Shown here: positions 51,011 through 62,800 of the stretch, in pieces
How positions within the stretch are numbered: the first letter of the stretch is position 1
Layout: every line of letters begins with the position of its first letter
Source of the DNA: Aquanectria penicillioides
Lineage: Eukaryota; Ascomycota; Sordariomycetes; Hypocreales; Nectriaceae
Reading direction: 5' to 3'
Length of the DNA: 64,000 nt
Assembly (NCBI GenBank): GCA_003415625.1
Contig: PYIU01000002.1
Location: 5,456,001-5,520,000 of the forward strand
Notes under the pieces: model-generated
Databases searched by the model: none
What the model saw: only the letters and a program-made list of their open reading frames with translations
Told to the model about the DNA's origin: nothing
Made by a program: the position numbers and the translations under genes

Positions 51011-53270
51011 ATGTCTGAGGTCGCTGCCGGCAAGAAACCTCAACTCATGCCAGGCTCATTTGGTCCCGAGGACTACATTGACTACTATGGCAGTCCTTTC
51101 GATGAGATCGATAACATCCAAGCTGCCTGGGAAAATCGGAAGCCCGTGGCCCGCTGGTCCACTAACAACCTGACCGAAGTCGATGTCACCAACATCACCT
51201 GGCACAATTACAGTCCACCGTCTGCTCTAAAGAGGGTACCCAACGTCACTTCCCAGGTTCTTCTTGATATTATCTATTCGTCAATTGAAAATGTCAAGGT
51301 CAAAGCAGCCGAGGAAGCCGCCGAAGAGCAGCAAAAGCAGCTTGAGGAGGAAAAGCAGCGCAAACTAGAGGAGGATGCGAAGAAGCCCAACAAGGGCAAG
51401 GGCAAAGAGCCATATCTCCCCATCATCATTCCCGAGGATAAGCCCGTTCCAAGCGACGCGGATCAAACTGGAGACGAGACGACGCCCCGTCTTTTGAGCG
51501 TCTCCCCAGCAGGTTCCATGGCAACCGTCGTTGATGTCTCTGCGAAACCAGAGAAGCGCCGCATGTTCGCTATTCGTAAGCTCTTCCAACGTGGCCACGA
51601 GCGGGGCGAAAGCAGCGCAAGCGGTTCTACTCTCGAAAGCTTTCGCAGGATCTATGATTCACGAAACAGCAGCGACGGTTCCACGTCTGGACGGCTCTCT
51701 ACCGACCAAGGTTCTAAAGCAGAAACGGTTGAAGAACTCATGTCAGCTGACACCCATGCTCCTCTTTTCTCTATTCGAGTTTGCATTGCTAACGCCATCT
51801 AGTGAGTGCGTATCGTGTTTGGATGACTTCCCAGCCAAGCGTATGATCAGGGTCCCATGTCACAGCTACTGCCGGGAGTGTTTTATTCGTCTCGTTTCTG
51901 CATCCGTCCAGAACGAGCAGCAGTGGCCACCCAAGTGCTGTTTGAATACCATCCCAGTTTATATCATCCTCCGCTTCATCCCTTCGGATCTTAAAAGGAC
52001 ATACCAGGATCGTTCCAAAGAATGGGATATCCCAATTGCTGACCGTGTATACTGTGGTCATCAAGGATGTACTCTGTGGGTAAAACCACACGCCATCGAC
52101 ACCAAGAAACGCCAAGGCATCTGTCAAAATCGCCACTACACATGCACAATATGTCGCGGACCTGGCCACAAGGGTAGGGAATGCGAACAAGATCCCCACA
52201 TGGCGCTAACCAACTCTCTGGCCGAGGAGGAGGGCTGGAAGAGGTGCTTCAACTGCAATGCGCTAGTGGAACATCGAGAAGCATGTCAACACATGACCTG
52301 CCGATGCGGAACGGAGTTCTGTTACGTCTGTGGTCAGCGTTGGCGGACCTGCGGCTGCACCATGCAGCAGCTCAATGACATCAAGACCGCGGCTGACGCC
52401 CGTCGAGAACAAAGAAGAGTTCAACAGCAAACCGATGCTGAGGAGTTGCGCCAAATTCTGCTGCAGATTGAGGAATTTGAACGAGAGGAAGCCCTCAAGG
52501 CTGAGCTACTTCGTCAGGAGCAGGAGAGAATCGAAGAGGAACGTCGACAACGCGAAATAGAGGAAAGAGTCCGTATAGAGAGCATCCGCCGCAGAGACAT
52601 TGAGCTCAAATATCAACACCTGAAGATGATCCTTGACGAGCTTCATGAAGTGCAGCTTGTGCTCTTGGAGGTTGATCAAGAGGAGGTCGGCAAGCACTTG
52701 CTGACCGAAATAAAGAAGACCAAAGAGGAACTTGAGAAGAAGCACGAGGCCGAAAGATCCGATTTGGATTCGCTCATGATGGCGAAGTTGGCCGATAAGG
52801 AGTTCACGCTCGACAAGGAATTCCAGATCCGAGCAGCGGAGGAAAATGACATCGAAGACGCCTATCACCAGAAATTGAAAGAATACTGGGAAGGCAAGAA
52901 GGACAGCGAAAAGGAGATTGAGGCCGCCATGTTGGTCTTGAAAAAACGCATGGATCAGAAGCACCATGCATGGCAGAAATGGAAGAAGGACGCCCTACAG
53001 CGTTATGAAGCCAATCTCAAAGACGACAGGACCTTCAAGGAGGAACTGATGTATAGCGCAAAGTCCCGACTAAAGGACGAATGCGATGAGAAAGAGAGCG
53101 ACATGATCAAGAAGAAATCAGCTGAGAAGAAGTGGCTGGAAAGAGTTGTTGTTGAAAGGGAAAAGTTGTTGAATGATTGGGAAGTGCAAGAGGTTGAAGG
53201 TGATGCCGACAGCTTGTTCACCCCAGAATCAGACAACGGTGGGGAGGATCAGGGTGCCACGACTGCATGA
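51011..53270 (+). CDS. RBR-type (RING1-IBR-RING2) E3 ubiquitin ligase with long C-terminal coiled coil
   Basis: Two exons, 51011-51741 and 51803-53270; 732 residues. The 61-base intron uses a GTCAGC donor with GCTAAC before the TAG acceptor; splicing gives EELIECVSCLDDF, while reading through it ends the frame. Residues 1-240 are disordered-looking with an E/K-rich stretch. RING1 starts at Cys246 (CVSCLDDF...CHSYCRECF...CC). The IBR follows around CTICRGPGHKGRECEQD. RING2 begins near residue 391 (RCFNCNALVEHREACQHMTC), where the Cys in EACQHM is the expected ubiquitin-thioester cysteine. Residues about 430-710 are a long charged coiled coil. RBR ligases transfer ubiquitin through a RING2 cysteine intermediate. 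Substrate unknown. Confidence 0.9.
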
Positions 53271-53582
53271 TTGGAATATCTGGGTACGGGATTGGGTTGG
53301 GAAATGTAAAATGAAATACTGACAAACAAACGAAAAATTTCTGAATAATGATCATGGTGCCAATCATTTCATGATGGGAATGGTTGTTGCAAGCTTCCAG
53401 GTGGTTGTTAGACGGCTCCATATACACATCACGTGGACGCCGTCTTTCAGAAAAACCTCTTTTCAGTGTGATTCATGTTCAAAAACGCACGTAGAATCAA
53501 CCGCCCACCGTTCTCAGCCTACTCTCTATACCCGCAGCAAATCTTCTCCGTGCCAAGAAAATTCCTAAACCCACTTCCAACC
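53271..53582. other. Spacer, RBR gene / DUS4-like gene
   Basis: 312 bases between a stop and the next start on the same strand; includes 3' flank and promoter. Nothing further recognised. Confidence 0.5.
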
Positions 53583-55019
53583 ATGTCGATCGGCGGGGAG
53601 GGCGAGTCTACTCAGTATGTTGAACACCTTTGCTCTAGGGTAGCATACACTTGCTCATCTCACCAGTCCCCTCAAGATATTCGATGTCACGAGAAAGCAG
53701 GATCGGTTCTTGAACGCTCTCGCGCCCATGGTGCGATATGGAAAGGTAAATGATGGCCTTATGATCTTGCGGGGGCAGCTTATTTCTAACCCCCCGACAC
53801 AGCTTGCTTTTCGACAGACGGTCCACAAGTATGGCGTTGATCTCTGCTGGTCACCCATGATCCTCGCCAAGGAGTTCAATCGGAATAGTTTCGCCCGAGA
53901 CAGCGGTTCGTTCGTCCCCTTGATACCCTTCTCCCTCTTACTCTATATTTTGAGAAGACATTGGACTAACATAATAACTTATAGACTTTACCGTCTCAAC
54001 TTTGCCAGGTCAGCCCGCAACAATTGTCCAGTTCGGCGCAAACGTGCCGCTGGAACTTGCCCGAGCTTCGGCCCTCGTCGCCCCAAACGCCAACGGCGTG
54101 GACCTCAACTGCGGGTGCCCGCAGTCATGGGCGTGTGCCGAGAAGCTAGGTGCGGCGCTCATGGGACATCGCGAGCTCGTGCGCGACATGGTTGTGGAAA
54201 CCAGGCAGCAACTAGAGAGAGAGGGATGGCATGTTGGGCTGGAAAAGGACATGCTGAGTCCCAAAGGGAGGAGCGTGAGCGTCAAGATCCGAGTACATGA
54301 TGATCTGAGGTATGTTATCTTGCCGCTCCTGTGACGAGATGGGATTATAAATGAAGAAGGGGGGAGAACAAATGGGAGTGTGCTAATATGCTTAAAGGAA
54401 AACGATGGATTTTCTTGACACCGTTATAGGCCATCCCCAGAACAGGCTTGTCGACTGGATAACTATTCACCCAAGAACAAAGTCGACGGCATCAACAACG
54501 CCCATCCGGACCGAGTCCCTCGAGATCCTTGTCGCCAAATACGCTGGAACCCTTCCCATTCTACTTTCCGGCGATGTCTTCGACATCAACGCCCTACCCA
54601 TCCGCCCAACCATCACTACCAACAATGACGCACCTCTCCCCTCCATCTCCTCACTTACACTCGATCCCACCGCGACACCGAAGCCGTCGCCCAGCAACAC
54701 CAACCTCTCTGGTTTCATGTCCGCCCGCGGTCTGCTCGCCAACCCGGCTCTGTTCGCTGGGTACTCCGCCTGCCCCTGGGAGGTTGTCGAGATCTTCATG
54801 TGCAACGTTGCCCGGTGCCCGGTGCCGTTCAAGCTGGTGTTGCACCACATTCACGAGATGTGTGCTCCGGGAATGGGTGCCGACAAGACCGCCCTACTGA
54901 CCAAGAAGGAGCGCTCGCAGTTAACAGGCCTGACTAATATGTGCGACATGATTGACTTCCTCGATGACATGATTGAGCAAAAGACTGGAAGAGCAGGGGG
55001 GCTTTGCCGGGATTTTTGA
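53583..55019 (+). CDS. dus4: tRNA-dihydrouridine synthase, Dus4 type
   Basis: Five exons: 53583-53614, 53667-53745, 53803-53905, 53985-54309 and 54398-55019; 386 residues. LNALAPMVRYGK is the family's first FMN-binding strand; LCWSPMILAKEFNRN, IVQFGANVP and VDLNCGCPQSWA follow. The second cysteine of NCGCPQ (Cys116) is the expected catalytic residue. SVKIRVHDDLRKTMDFLDTV, WITIHPRT and FMSARGLLANPALFAGY continue the TIM barrel. Dus4 reduces uridines at positions 20a/20b in the tRNA D-loop. Assignment to Dus4 rather than Dus1 rests on APMVRYGK and overall size (yeast Dus4 is 367). A T/P/S-rich insertion (about residues 260-285) is an odd addition in the barrel. It is tail-to-tail with SEC10. 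Confidence 0.9.
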
Positions 55020-55044
55020 GCATCCCGCAACGTGGGGTAAAAAG

Positions 55045-55074
55045 GAAGAAGAAGAAGAAGAAGAAGAAGAAGAA
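55045..55074. repeat. (GAA)10 tract between convergent stops
   Basis: Purine trinucleotide repeat in the 176-base spacer between the DUS4-like stop (55019) and the SEC10 stop (55196). Confidence 0.9.
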
Positions 55075-55195
55075 GGGTTGGAAGAAAACTAGATGGCGAC
55101 CCAAAAACGGATAAACATGGTATCGTATTCCAAGCTAAACGCAGTTCCGCTACATATATTTCCCAGCCCAGCACTTCCTCTATGGCCCATCTCGC

Positions 55196-57791
55196 TCACA
55201 GACCAGTCAACACGCTCTGGATTCCCACCGAGCCCGAGTCATCACGCTTCTGCACAAAGGCTCGGAAGTCGACCTTGGCCAGCCTGCCTCTGGCACCCGT
55301 GGAACCTGTCGCCAGTGTCCTGGACTTCTCGCGCAGAGCTTCAGGTCCGACGATGAAGAGAGAGCCAATCTCGGTGAGCATCTCGATGGCGGATGCCACA
55401 TCCTTGGTCAGCGCCCATTCGCGGATGGTGGAAACGTACTTGGCAATGTCCTGCGTGACCATAAGACCGCCAGTCGCGTTGACCTGGAACTTCTTGAAGT
55501 GCTCGAAAAGCAGTTTAAGCAGGACCAGGGCCAGCTCGCTGAAGAACTTCTCCGCGTTCGGGCCATCGATGGCTTGGCCGGTGAACCTGTTGACGCGGCT
55601 GAGGAACGTGCAGATACTGAGACACGTCGCCGTCTGTAGGGACTCGAGCTCGCCATCTTTGGGGCGGAAATCCTGCCTCTTCTGGTTGTTGAGCGACTTG
55701 ATCACCCAGTTTGCGACCACGTCAATAGTGCCCTTCATGACATTATTCGTCTTCTTCTCAATGTTGTCAATCGCCACCTTCTTCTGTGCCTCCATGCTCC
55801 TGCGAACCGTGGTGTTGGATTCTGCAAGGCGGATGAGGACGATGGTGATAAACCTATCCATGACGCTTGTAATGGTGACTGCTGGTCGAATTGTTGGCAA
55901 GTACGCCAGATCTGGTTCTGTCTTAGAATTCTCCTGGACGGCGATCTGATCTTGTGCGGCATCAAGTGCCGTTTCGATATAGACTTGCCCCATGCTGGTG
56001 AGCAGGAGGTTAAGAAGGATATTAACGTCCTTGGGCGTATCAATCTGGGATCCCAGCTCGAGCGTTCGCTGTACACTTTCTGCAAGCCACTTTAACATTC
56101 GCTTGGCATTAGAAATGCTCAGTGTGCCATCTTCGTCTGTGACTTCAATGTCATTCTTATTGTCCTTGTCCTGCAAGCCGGCCACGCGCAACATCATGGC
56201 CTTTTGTGTAGGTGTCAATTCTGATGATTCGAGGCGCTCGATATAGGCATCCTTGGCAGATGCAATAAGCTGCGTGCCTTGCTGTGCGAGAGACGCCATG
56301 AAACCAGTCGGTCCCTTCTTTTTTCGAGAATGATAAATGCTAAACTTGAAGAGCAAAGAGCTGTACAATTCCTCCAGACTCTTTTTCTCTCGCTCAATAT
56401 ATGAGTTGCCCACCAAATACGGGACGAAGAGGTCTTCCATCTGCTGATCTAGGGTTTGGGATATCTGCGCCGTGCAAGCTTCGGGTGCTCTGTTAGTCCG
56501 TGAGATTTCAGGTCCTCGACAAGAGCACTAATATAACTCCTTGAAGAATGCAAGGCCCGCAAAAAGGCTAGGGAGGAAATTGTGTTGGTCTTGTCCAACA
56601 CCATCTCGAGTCGCTGCTGGATCGACTGCTGGAAAACTCGCTGGATAAACTTGACGAGAACGATCTCGTAGTACGGGAATGCACGCTTGATAATGAATGA
56701 CTCTTCCTGCATCACGATCTTGACTTCGTCAACCAACGACTGCAAGCTTGGTTCAACAGTTGGTGGATCGGAGTCGGGATCGGCCAAATGATCACCTGTT
56801 TCACCGTCCATGGTCACTTCGTCAGTTAACAGTTGGTTGCGATCAATAAAGAACTGGTGCTGGTTGACAAAAACAGCAATGACGCTAGCGCCTCCATTGA
56901 AGTCGTGTAGAACCTTGGAGCACTCCATCATGTCCTCAAAGTTCTGTCTGCGGTAGCTGTTGTTGAATTGTTGTAGGAGATCCTGCTCTAGCGTCTCACA
57001 GAACTTTTCTAGAACCTCACGTGTGTTGTGTGTCCTGTTATTTCCCAAGACGCCATCCATGACACCATTTTTCTGGCCGTACTTCTGGCCCCATGAAGCT
57101 GGATCCAGTCGCTGACTGATGCGCATGAGCTGCCGGGCAATCACTGCACAGCGCACTTTGTTCTCGGAGCCGCCTTGCCTCTGCACATCTTCCAGAGATG
57201 TCAGCTTGCCAGTCTCGCTAACTTCGGTCCAGCACTGGATAAGAAAGTTGGCATCTTGGGCGCGCCGCCTTTGCTTGTCCAGATCTTCCAGCTTTTCACC
57301 AATTTGCACAGCAATATTTCCGTGGCCGTCTGATCGAACTGGGAACCCTTGGGTAGAGTTTGTGTGCATGAGCGAGAGGTCCAAAGCTTCAAAGGAGCTC
57401 ATGGACTGGTCGAGCTTCCGGCCTAGGGTGTCAAGGGTCTGATCGTGCTGGATTTCGGCGCGGCGCACTTGGGAAAGGATCTCCGACTCGTGCTCCTGGA
57501 GCTCGTCTCCGAGCGAGGCAAGCTGGGAGAGCGCATCTGAGAGCTCTAGTTAGCGCTACAGCTCCTCGGAGGTGGGGCAGAGAGTAGCGACTTACTCTCG
57601 AATGTGCGGATGAGAGGCTTGGGATCGAAGGCGGCCTGGGTGTTGCTAGAGCGGCGGTTAAGCGGGACAGCGCTGTCAGCCAAGCTGTCGACAAAGTCGC
57701 GGACAATAAAGTCCTTGTTGGAGAAGTTTTCAAGAGTAAAGCTTGGCCCCTTGGGGAAGAGGCTCTTGGGCCCCGAGGAGGACCGCTCCAT
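55196..57791 (-). CDS. sec10: Exocyst complex component Sec10, frame broken in this sequence
   Basis: Two exons on the minus strand: 57791-57596 and 57545-55196, separated by a 50-base intron with GCTAAC; about 848 residues after repair (yeast 871). The N-terminus SFTLENFSNKDFIVRDFVDSL is a Sec10 signature, followed by a coiled-coil region and alpha-helical rods. EDLFVPYLVGNSYIEREKKSL is the best-conserved Sec10 block. Sec10 joins Sec15 in the exocyst, tethering secretory vesicles to the plasma membrane at growing tips. The frame changes at 56483-56485: GLTEHP lies in one frame and ISQTLDQQMEDLF in another. One more base in the C3 run (plus-strand GGG) restores TEHPEACTAQISQTLDQQ. Divergent from NUS1. 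Confidence 0.9.
56483..56485 (-). other. Frame break in SEC10
   Basis: Coding strand GAG-CAC-CCG-AAG. A fourth C gives GAG-CAC-CCC-GAA, which continues into the conserved downstream frame. The current frame stops within 15 codons, at a TAG inside the ACCCTAGAT sequence. Confidence 0.88.
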
Positions 57792-58497
57792 GGTTGGAAC
57801 TCAGTAGACTGGGAAGGCTGAGGGATGGAGGGACTACATGTGGGGAGGAGCAGGAGCTATGCGAGGCGCCGAGTCGAGGACAATGACGGTGCCGATATCA
57901 ATGCAAGGGCCTGGTTGATTGACGTCGCAGGTGTGATCGCAACCGCGGCCTTCTTCGGGTCGTCGCGGCGTCTTGGTGAAAATCGTGGATGTCGTGTCTG
58001 TTGTCCATGGATATGGCCATGTCTCGAGTCGAATCCCTTGCACGTACTTGGGCCTGGCTGAGCTCCGGGGGTGGCCCGCCTTCCAAGTCTCAGCGTCGAC
58101 TGCGCCACAGGTCCCGAGCTGGCGCCAAGGCTGGCCCAGCAAGCACATGCAATTGCTTGTTGGGGCTGGACTCGTAGGGATTCGTAGGGATTCGTAGGGA
58201 TCCGGTGGCTCAACTTGGGGCAGGAACTCGGCAAGTGGAGACTCACGACGTAACCACCCCGGCACCGCCACACCTTGGATGCCAGCTTTTTGGTAGCCAC
58301 GTCTGCCCACACATCCTCGCAAGCTCCTTTATAAGGTGCACCACCCCGGCCTCTGCTCGATCCAGCTCCTAGACCGGGAGACTAATCTGTCAACAAGCGG
58401 TTGATTCGCTTTCTCTCGAATCCAGATCTCCCAGAATACCCGTCCGCCAACTCCGCCAGTCGGCCTTTCGAGGTTGCGACCATCCTCAAGCCTCAAG
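57792..58497. promoter_or_regulatory. Divergent promoter region, SEC10 / NUS1
   Basis: 706 bases between outward-reading starts. A 10-base unit ATTCGTAGGG (and a variant) repeats three times around 58167-58200. No gene is supported. Confidence 0.5.
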
Positions 58498-59591
58498 ATG
58501 CCCGTCATGACGACCCGCGATCGCCAGGCCTACCGAGCCGACGATAACCAGAACCACACGCTCTTGCCCGAGAAGGAGAGGCAGCGGATGCTCAAGGTGT
58601 GTTAAAGCCATCGCAAGGAGTCGCAATTCCCTTTGGTCGCTAACGCAGGACAGGCCTACCTCCCAGCGCCAAACGAAATCCCCGTCCGTTCCTCCGACAC
58701 CCGAGCGCAACGAAGGTCACCATTGGGCGTCCGTCGCTTTATCAAGAACCAAATCCACATCTTTGTATTTGCTTTGATGCACGGCTTCTTCTCCCTGTAT
58801 ATCCGAACGCGACAATTGTGGAACGTTGTGTGCTATCAGATAGCCTCCGTCTTCTACTATCACCACGGCACCCCGCAGTACATCAAGAGGGACGTCATGG
58901 CCCTAAAGAAGAAGCCCAAGCACTTGAGCGTTATTCTTAAGGCCGAGGAGAACCACAGGGCCAAGGACGATGTCGAGCGGTTACTAGACGAGGTTGCTGA
59001 GATTGCGACTTGGTGCGCTTGCGCAGAGATTCCCATGCTCTCCGTGTATGAGAAGTCAGGTATGTTGTCGCTAAACTTTGTTTTATCTGATGGTCGAAGC
59101 TCTAACATTGTCCAGGCATTTTGAAGAAGCACCTACCACGAGTGTATGATGCGGTAAACCAGAAGCTCACTTTCTACTTTGGCGGACAGCACCCTGGCTT
59201 GACCGTTACCTCGCCACATAGAGAAGACTTTCCCAGCCCTATCGGACAAAACTCCCAGGGCCATTTGAGGGTTCATCTCATCTCGTACCAAGATGGTCGA
59301 GACTCCATGGTGGATCTCACACGCACCCTGGCCGAAATGTCACAAAAGGGCAAGCTCTCGCCCCGTGATATCTCATCGGAATTGATCGACGCAGAGCTAT
59401 CTGAGGGGATCATGCCCGAGCCCGAGCTCTTGATCACATTCAGGCCCTACCTTGAGTTGTCCGGATACCCGCCATGGCAGATCCGCCTGACGGAGATCTT
59501 CTGTCTTCAGGACAACGAGAGGGTTGGATACCAGGTGTTCCTCAAGGCCCTACAACATTACGGGATGGCGCAGATGCGCAACGGAAAATAG
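58498..59591 (+). CDS. nus1: Nus1 / NgBR subunit of dehydrodolichyl diphosphate synthase
   Basis: Three exons, 58498-58596, 58654-59059 and 59116-59591; 326 residues. Residues about 62-80 (IHIFVFALMHGFFSLYI) form the membrane anchor; the rest is a cis-prenyltransferase-like fold that lacks the catalytic Asp motif, as expected for the regulatory subunit. It ends MAQMRNGK, an RxG motif: the C-terminal RxG of NgBR/Nus1 is needed for activity of the Rer2/DHDDS partner. The complex makes the long-chain polyprenyl diphosphate used for dolichol, the carrier for the ALG pathway (see ALG12 in this window). The acceptor at 58651-58653 is one of two close AGs; using it keeps the AYLPAPN frame. Tail-to-tail with the AlkB-like gene (67 bases between stops). 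Confidence 0.88.
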
Positions 59592-59658
59592 AAAGGTTTC
59601 TTGGGTGTATTATCTCTCCTTTGTCCTGCCATAGACGGCACATTCCTTGTCTATACCC

Positions 59659-60738
59659 TCATGGCTTCCATACCGTCATTTCACGAAGATTCTTGTTCCA
59701 CCTGTACACTGGCCCAGTTCCCACATTGTAGTTATAGTAATTTTCTGTTCCGCCTTTTATCATCGCTCGTCGAAACGTGATGTTGATTCTCCCTCCGTCC
59801 TCTTGATTCTTGCCGGTCCGTTTCGGTATAGAATGCAGCCAATTGGATTGTGTCCTCCCTCGCATCAAAACCATGTCGCCACTGCCCAGTGGCAGTTTTA
59901 AAGGGTTTACCATAACAGAAGCTAAATCCACCGCACCTGGTGGCACGGGCTTGTGTTTCATGAGAAAGTCACGTCGTGCTCCGAGTGAAAAGGAGGCGAT
60001 TGCTGGGTTCGGTCCCAGGAACTGCTCATCATCGCTATGGAACGCGATGCTGTCTGCGCCCGACGCGTAGTAATTTACTAGGCAGAAGTTGTACTTGCAG
60101 CCGGTAGCTGACTCGGTGCACTTGCGAAGTTCATCGAGGCATTTGGGCAGCGGGCGAGGGGGGTACTTGTCGTAGAATTTGTTCGACACCCTTGTTTTGA
60201 GGCTGGCATCTACAACGACACCATCGTCGTCGAACCTGGACGTTTCATCGAGTCCAAACACAGTGGTCCACCTCCCCAATCCAATTAATCCGCGAACAGT
60301 TGTTAAATATCCAGGACTTGCTCACCTTGGTGTTCGTATCTGAGTTTCAATACCACCCCGCTTGATTTTGTATCCTACCCTATAGAAGGGAAGTTCACCG
60401 CGTAGGAACTCGAATAGTTGGCGGGAGATTGAGCCAGGCACGAATGGTTCAAAATAGAGAAGATCCAGATCAGGTTGGTCGTTTATTTGTTTTCCTTGTT
60501 TCGCCGGAAGAGAGGACAGCTCTCTTGTTATTGAACAAGGGAGGTTGGCGATGGGATGTGGGTAATGCCTGTGATAAGAGCACCCAACCTAGACGGGACT
60601 GTTAGAGACCTTTAAACTGGTCATTTGAACTCACACTCTAACCTCTTGCTCGGGCTCTTCAGGCTTATTTCGATCTTCGTTTCGAGCCCTTTTCGACGCT
60701 GGGGCGAAGAACGCGTGGAGCGTGCTTCTCTTCGACAT
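59659..60738 (-). CDS. AlkB-family 2-oxoglutarate/Fe(II) dioxygenase (ALKBH2/3-like)
   Basis: Three exons on the minus strand: 60738-60643, 60588-60326 and 60271-59659; 323 residues. Introns are 54 bases each; the first uses an unusual GTTAGA donor. The start MSKRSTLHAFF...KRARN is followed by a linker and then LYFEPFVPGSISRQLFEFL. The iron/oxoglutarate residues are His198 and Asp200 in FHSDDEQFLG, His266 in WLHSIPKR, and the arginines of GRINITFR. NYYASGADSIAFHSDDE and SFSLGARRDFLMKHK are typical of the ALKBH2/3 group, which repairs 1-methyladenine and 3-methylcytosine in DNA or RNA. The N-terminus resembles a PCNA-interaction box followed by a basic stretch that may be a nuclear signal. Gene function inferred from family. 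Confidence 0.88.
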
Positions 60739-61189
60739 GGCGGAGTGTAAGTGAGATGCGGGGATCAGTAGAGTCAGGCAATCAGCATCATCAAATGACA
60801 ACATCTAGCCCCGGGGCCTTTTCATAGACCGCTTTGGTTTCAAGTATTCTTAAACGGACGTGGTTCGCGTTGAATGCCATCAGAGTCGTGACATCACCTT
60901 GGTAGAACAGCCAGCCTTGCGCCTGTGTGTATGTAGGCACTGTGGCGGGGCGGTGTGGCGGTGCGAAAGCCCAAAGGCTAGCCAGCAAGCCCTAAAATTT
61001 CACCTCAGCCTCTCTGGAATCCCTGTCTCAGTCAGAGTCAGTGCTTTCGGAGACCTGCACCCAAACGATACCTGAGGACCAAGGCGTCACTATGGATGTT
61101 AGTTCTCGACCACCCCCCTGCGAACAGCAATTTGCGAGGCGATAGAGACTGACTGAGGGACAACCCAGAAAAACTCGCAACTTCGAGAA
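60739..61189. promoter_or_regulatory. Divergent promoter region, AlkB-like / TRM5
   Basis: 451 bases between outward-reading starts, with no further gene. Sites not identified. Confidence 0.45.
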
Positions 61190-62800
61190 ATGAACCTGTT
61201 CCGAGCTCCTGCTGCCGTTCGCGCGGCCAAGACGCTGGACCGGGCCTTGTTCGCAAATACTCTCAAGGCCTCTGCCGCCTGTGTCAAGGAAAATAGGCTG
61301 CTTTCCAAGTATCGCAAAGAGCTCGAGAAGACCAACGAGATTCTCTTCCTCGAGAGGTTCAATCCCATCCAGCCTGACCCAGACGCTGCTATTGCTTCGG
61401 AAGGCAAGAAATGCATGGTCCTAGCCCCTCAAATCAAGGCTTCGTGTGGGTTGCCCTGCAAGGGAAAAAATTTCACCAGTTTACAGGGTATCTGACAATG
61501 AATGATAATAGTGCCAGAGACATGGAGTCCGGCGCTGAAGCAGGCGACCGAGGTCGGTGACCTCAGAGTCGTACCCTATGACCTTGAAATCACCTATGAT
61601 TTCTGGACATATCGTATGAGATTCCCTTCCCCAGTGACGGTAGAATGTAATGAGCTCACACAAGTCAAGTCGATGTGTTAAAGGCTATCCTGCCAGAGGA
61701 CCTACACGATGAGATTCCCAGTGGCTTCAACACCGTGGGACATGTTGGTACGTCGAGAGTCATAATTTTATTGTATCACGTACCAGCTACTAACCTGGAA
61801 CAGCTCACCTCAACATCCGCCAACAGTATCTACCTTACAAGAATCTCATTGCGGAGGTGCTTCTGGACAAGAACCCTCATATCAGGACTGTCATTAACAA
61901 GATCGACAATGTCGGCGCGGAAAACGAGTTTCGCACATTCGCCTACGAGGTTCTTGGAGGTCCCGATGACATGGACGTCGAAGTCCACGAGGCTGGCTGT
62001 GTTTTCAAGTTCGACTACTCCAAGGTTTACTGGAACAGCAAGCTTGACACCGAGCACAAGCGAATCACCGCCCTGTTCAAGCCTGGAGAGGTCGTCGCAG
62101 ACGTCATGGCTGGCATTGGCCCGTTCGCAGTGCCTGCCGGAAAGAAGGGTGTCTTTGTGTGCAAACGATAAGAACCCTGAGAGTTTCCGATATCTTGAGG
62201 CCGCCATCAAGAAGAACAAGGTAAGTGTTTATGACGGGGCGACTCTTATCAGAGTTTCACAAGGCTAATGGTTGCATGCAGGCCACAGAATACGTCAAGC
62301 CTTTCAATTCTGATGGACATGAGTTTGTTCATCAGGCAGCTGATCTCGTGCTCAAGGCATCCAAGCGCGGCGATTACGCCGTCATCAAGCCTCCGAAGCA
62401 ACCCAGGAACTCTACGGGACCTCCGCCAGAGCCTGTCAAGATCCCAGTTCCTCCGACTATCTCGCATTTCGTCATGAACCTACCAGCGTCGGCCATAGAG
62501 TTCCTTCACAACTACCGCGGCCTTTATCATGGTTACGAGGAGCTCTTTACACCCCACACGGAGGTGAAGCTGCCGATGATTCACGTGCACTGCTTCTCTG
62601 TCAAGGCCGATGATGAAACGCCTCTGATCGACATCTGCCAGAGGATAGAGAAAGAGATTGGCGTGATGCTCAAGCCTGGCGATGCTGAAGTCGACGGCGA
62701 AGTGCTTATCTACGATGTCCGGGATGTAGCGCCTGCGAAGCGGATGTTCTGCGCCACTTTCCGATTGCCGCGCGAAGTCGCCTTTGCGCCGAGGGCCTAG
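61190..62800 (+). CDS. trm5: tRNA (guanine37-N1)-methyltransferase Trm5, frame broken in this sequence
   Basis: Five exons: 61190-61445, 61512-61613, 61670-61747, 61804-62220 and 62282-62800; about 457 residues after repair. Landmarks: [83 protein letters not shown]; the AdoMet loop [24 protein letters not shown]; and a C-terminal [10 protein letters not shown] region. Trm5 makes m1G37, next to the anticodon, preventing frameshifting, in both cytosol and mitochondria; a mitochondrial leader could be within the R/A-rich start. In exon 4 the frame changes at about 62154-62162. Two added bases (or one removed) reconnect GVFVC to ANDKNPESF. The exon phases total 1374 bases with two added. Start is the first ATG; the [14 protein letters not shown]-terminus suits a targeting peptide. 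Confidence 0.9.
62154..62162 (+). other. Frame break in TRM5
   Basis: GTC-TTT-GTG-TGC-AAA ends at a TAA, while the conserved NDKNPES frame is offset. Adding two bases, for example in a GT or G run, joins the frames. Confidence 0.82.
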
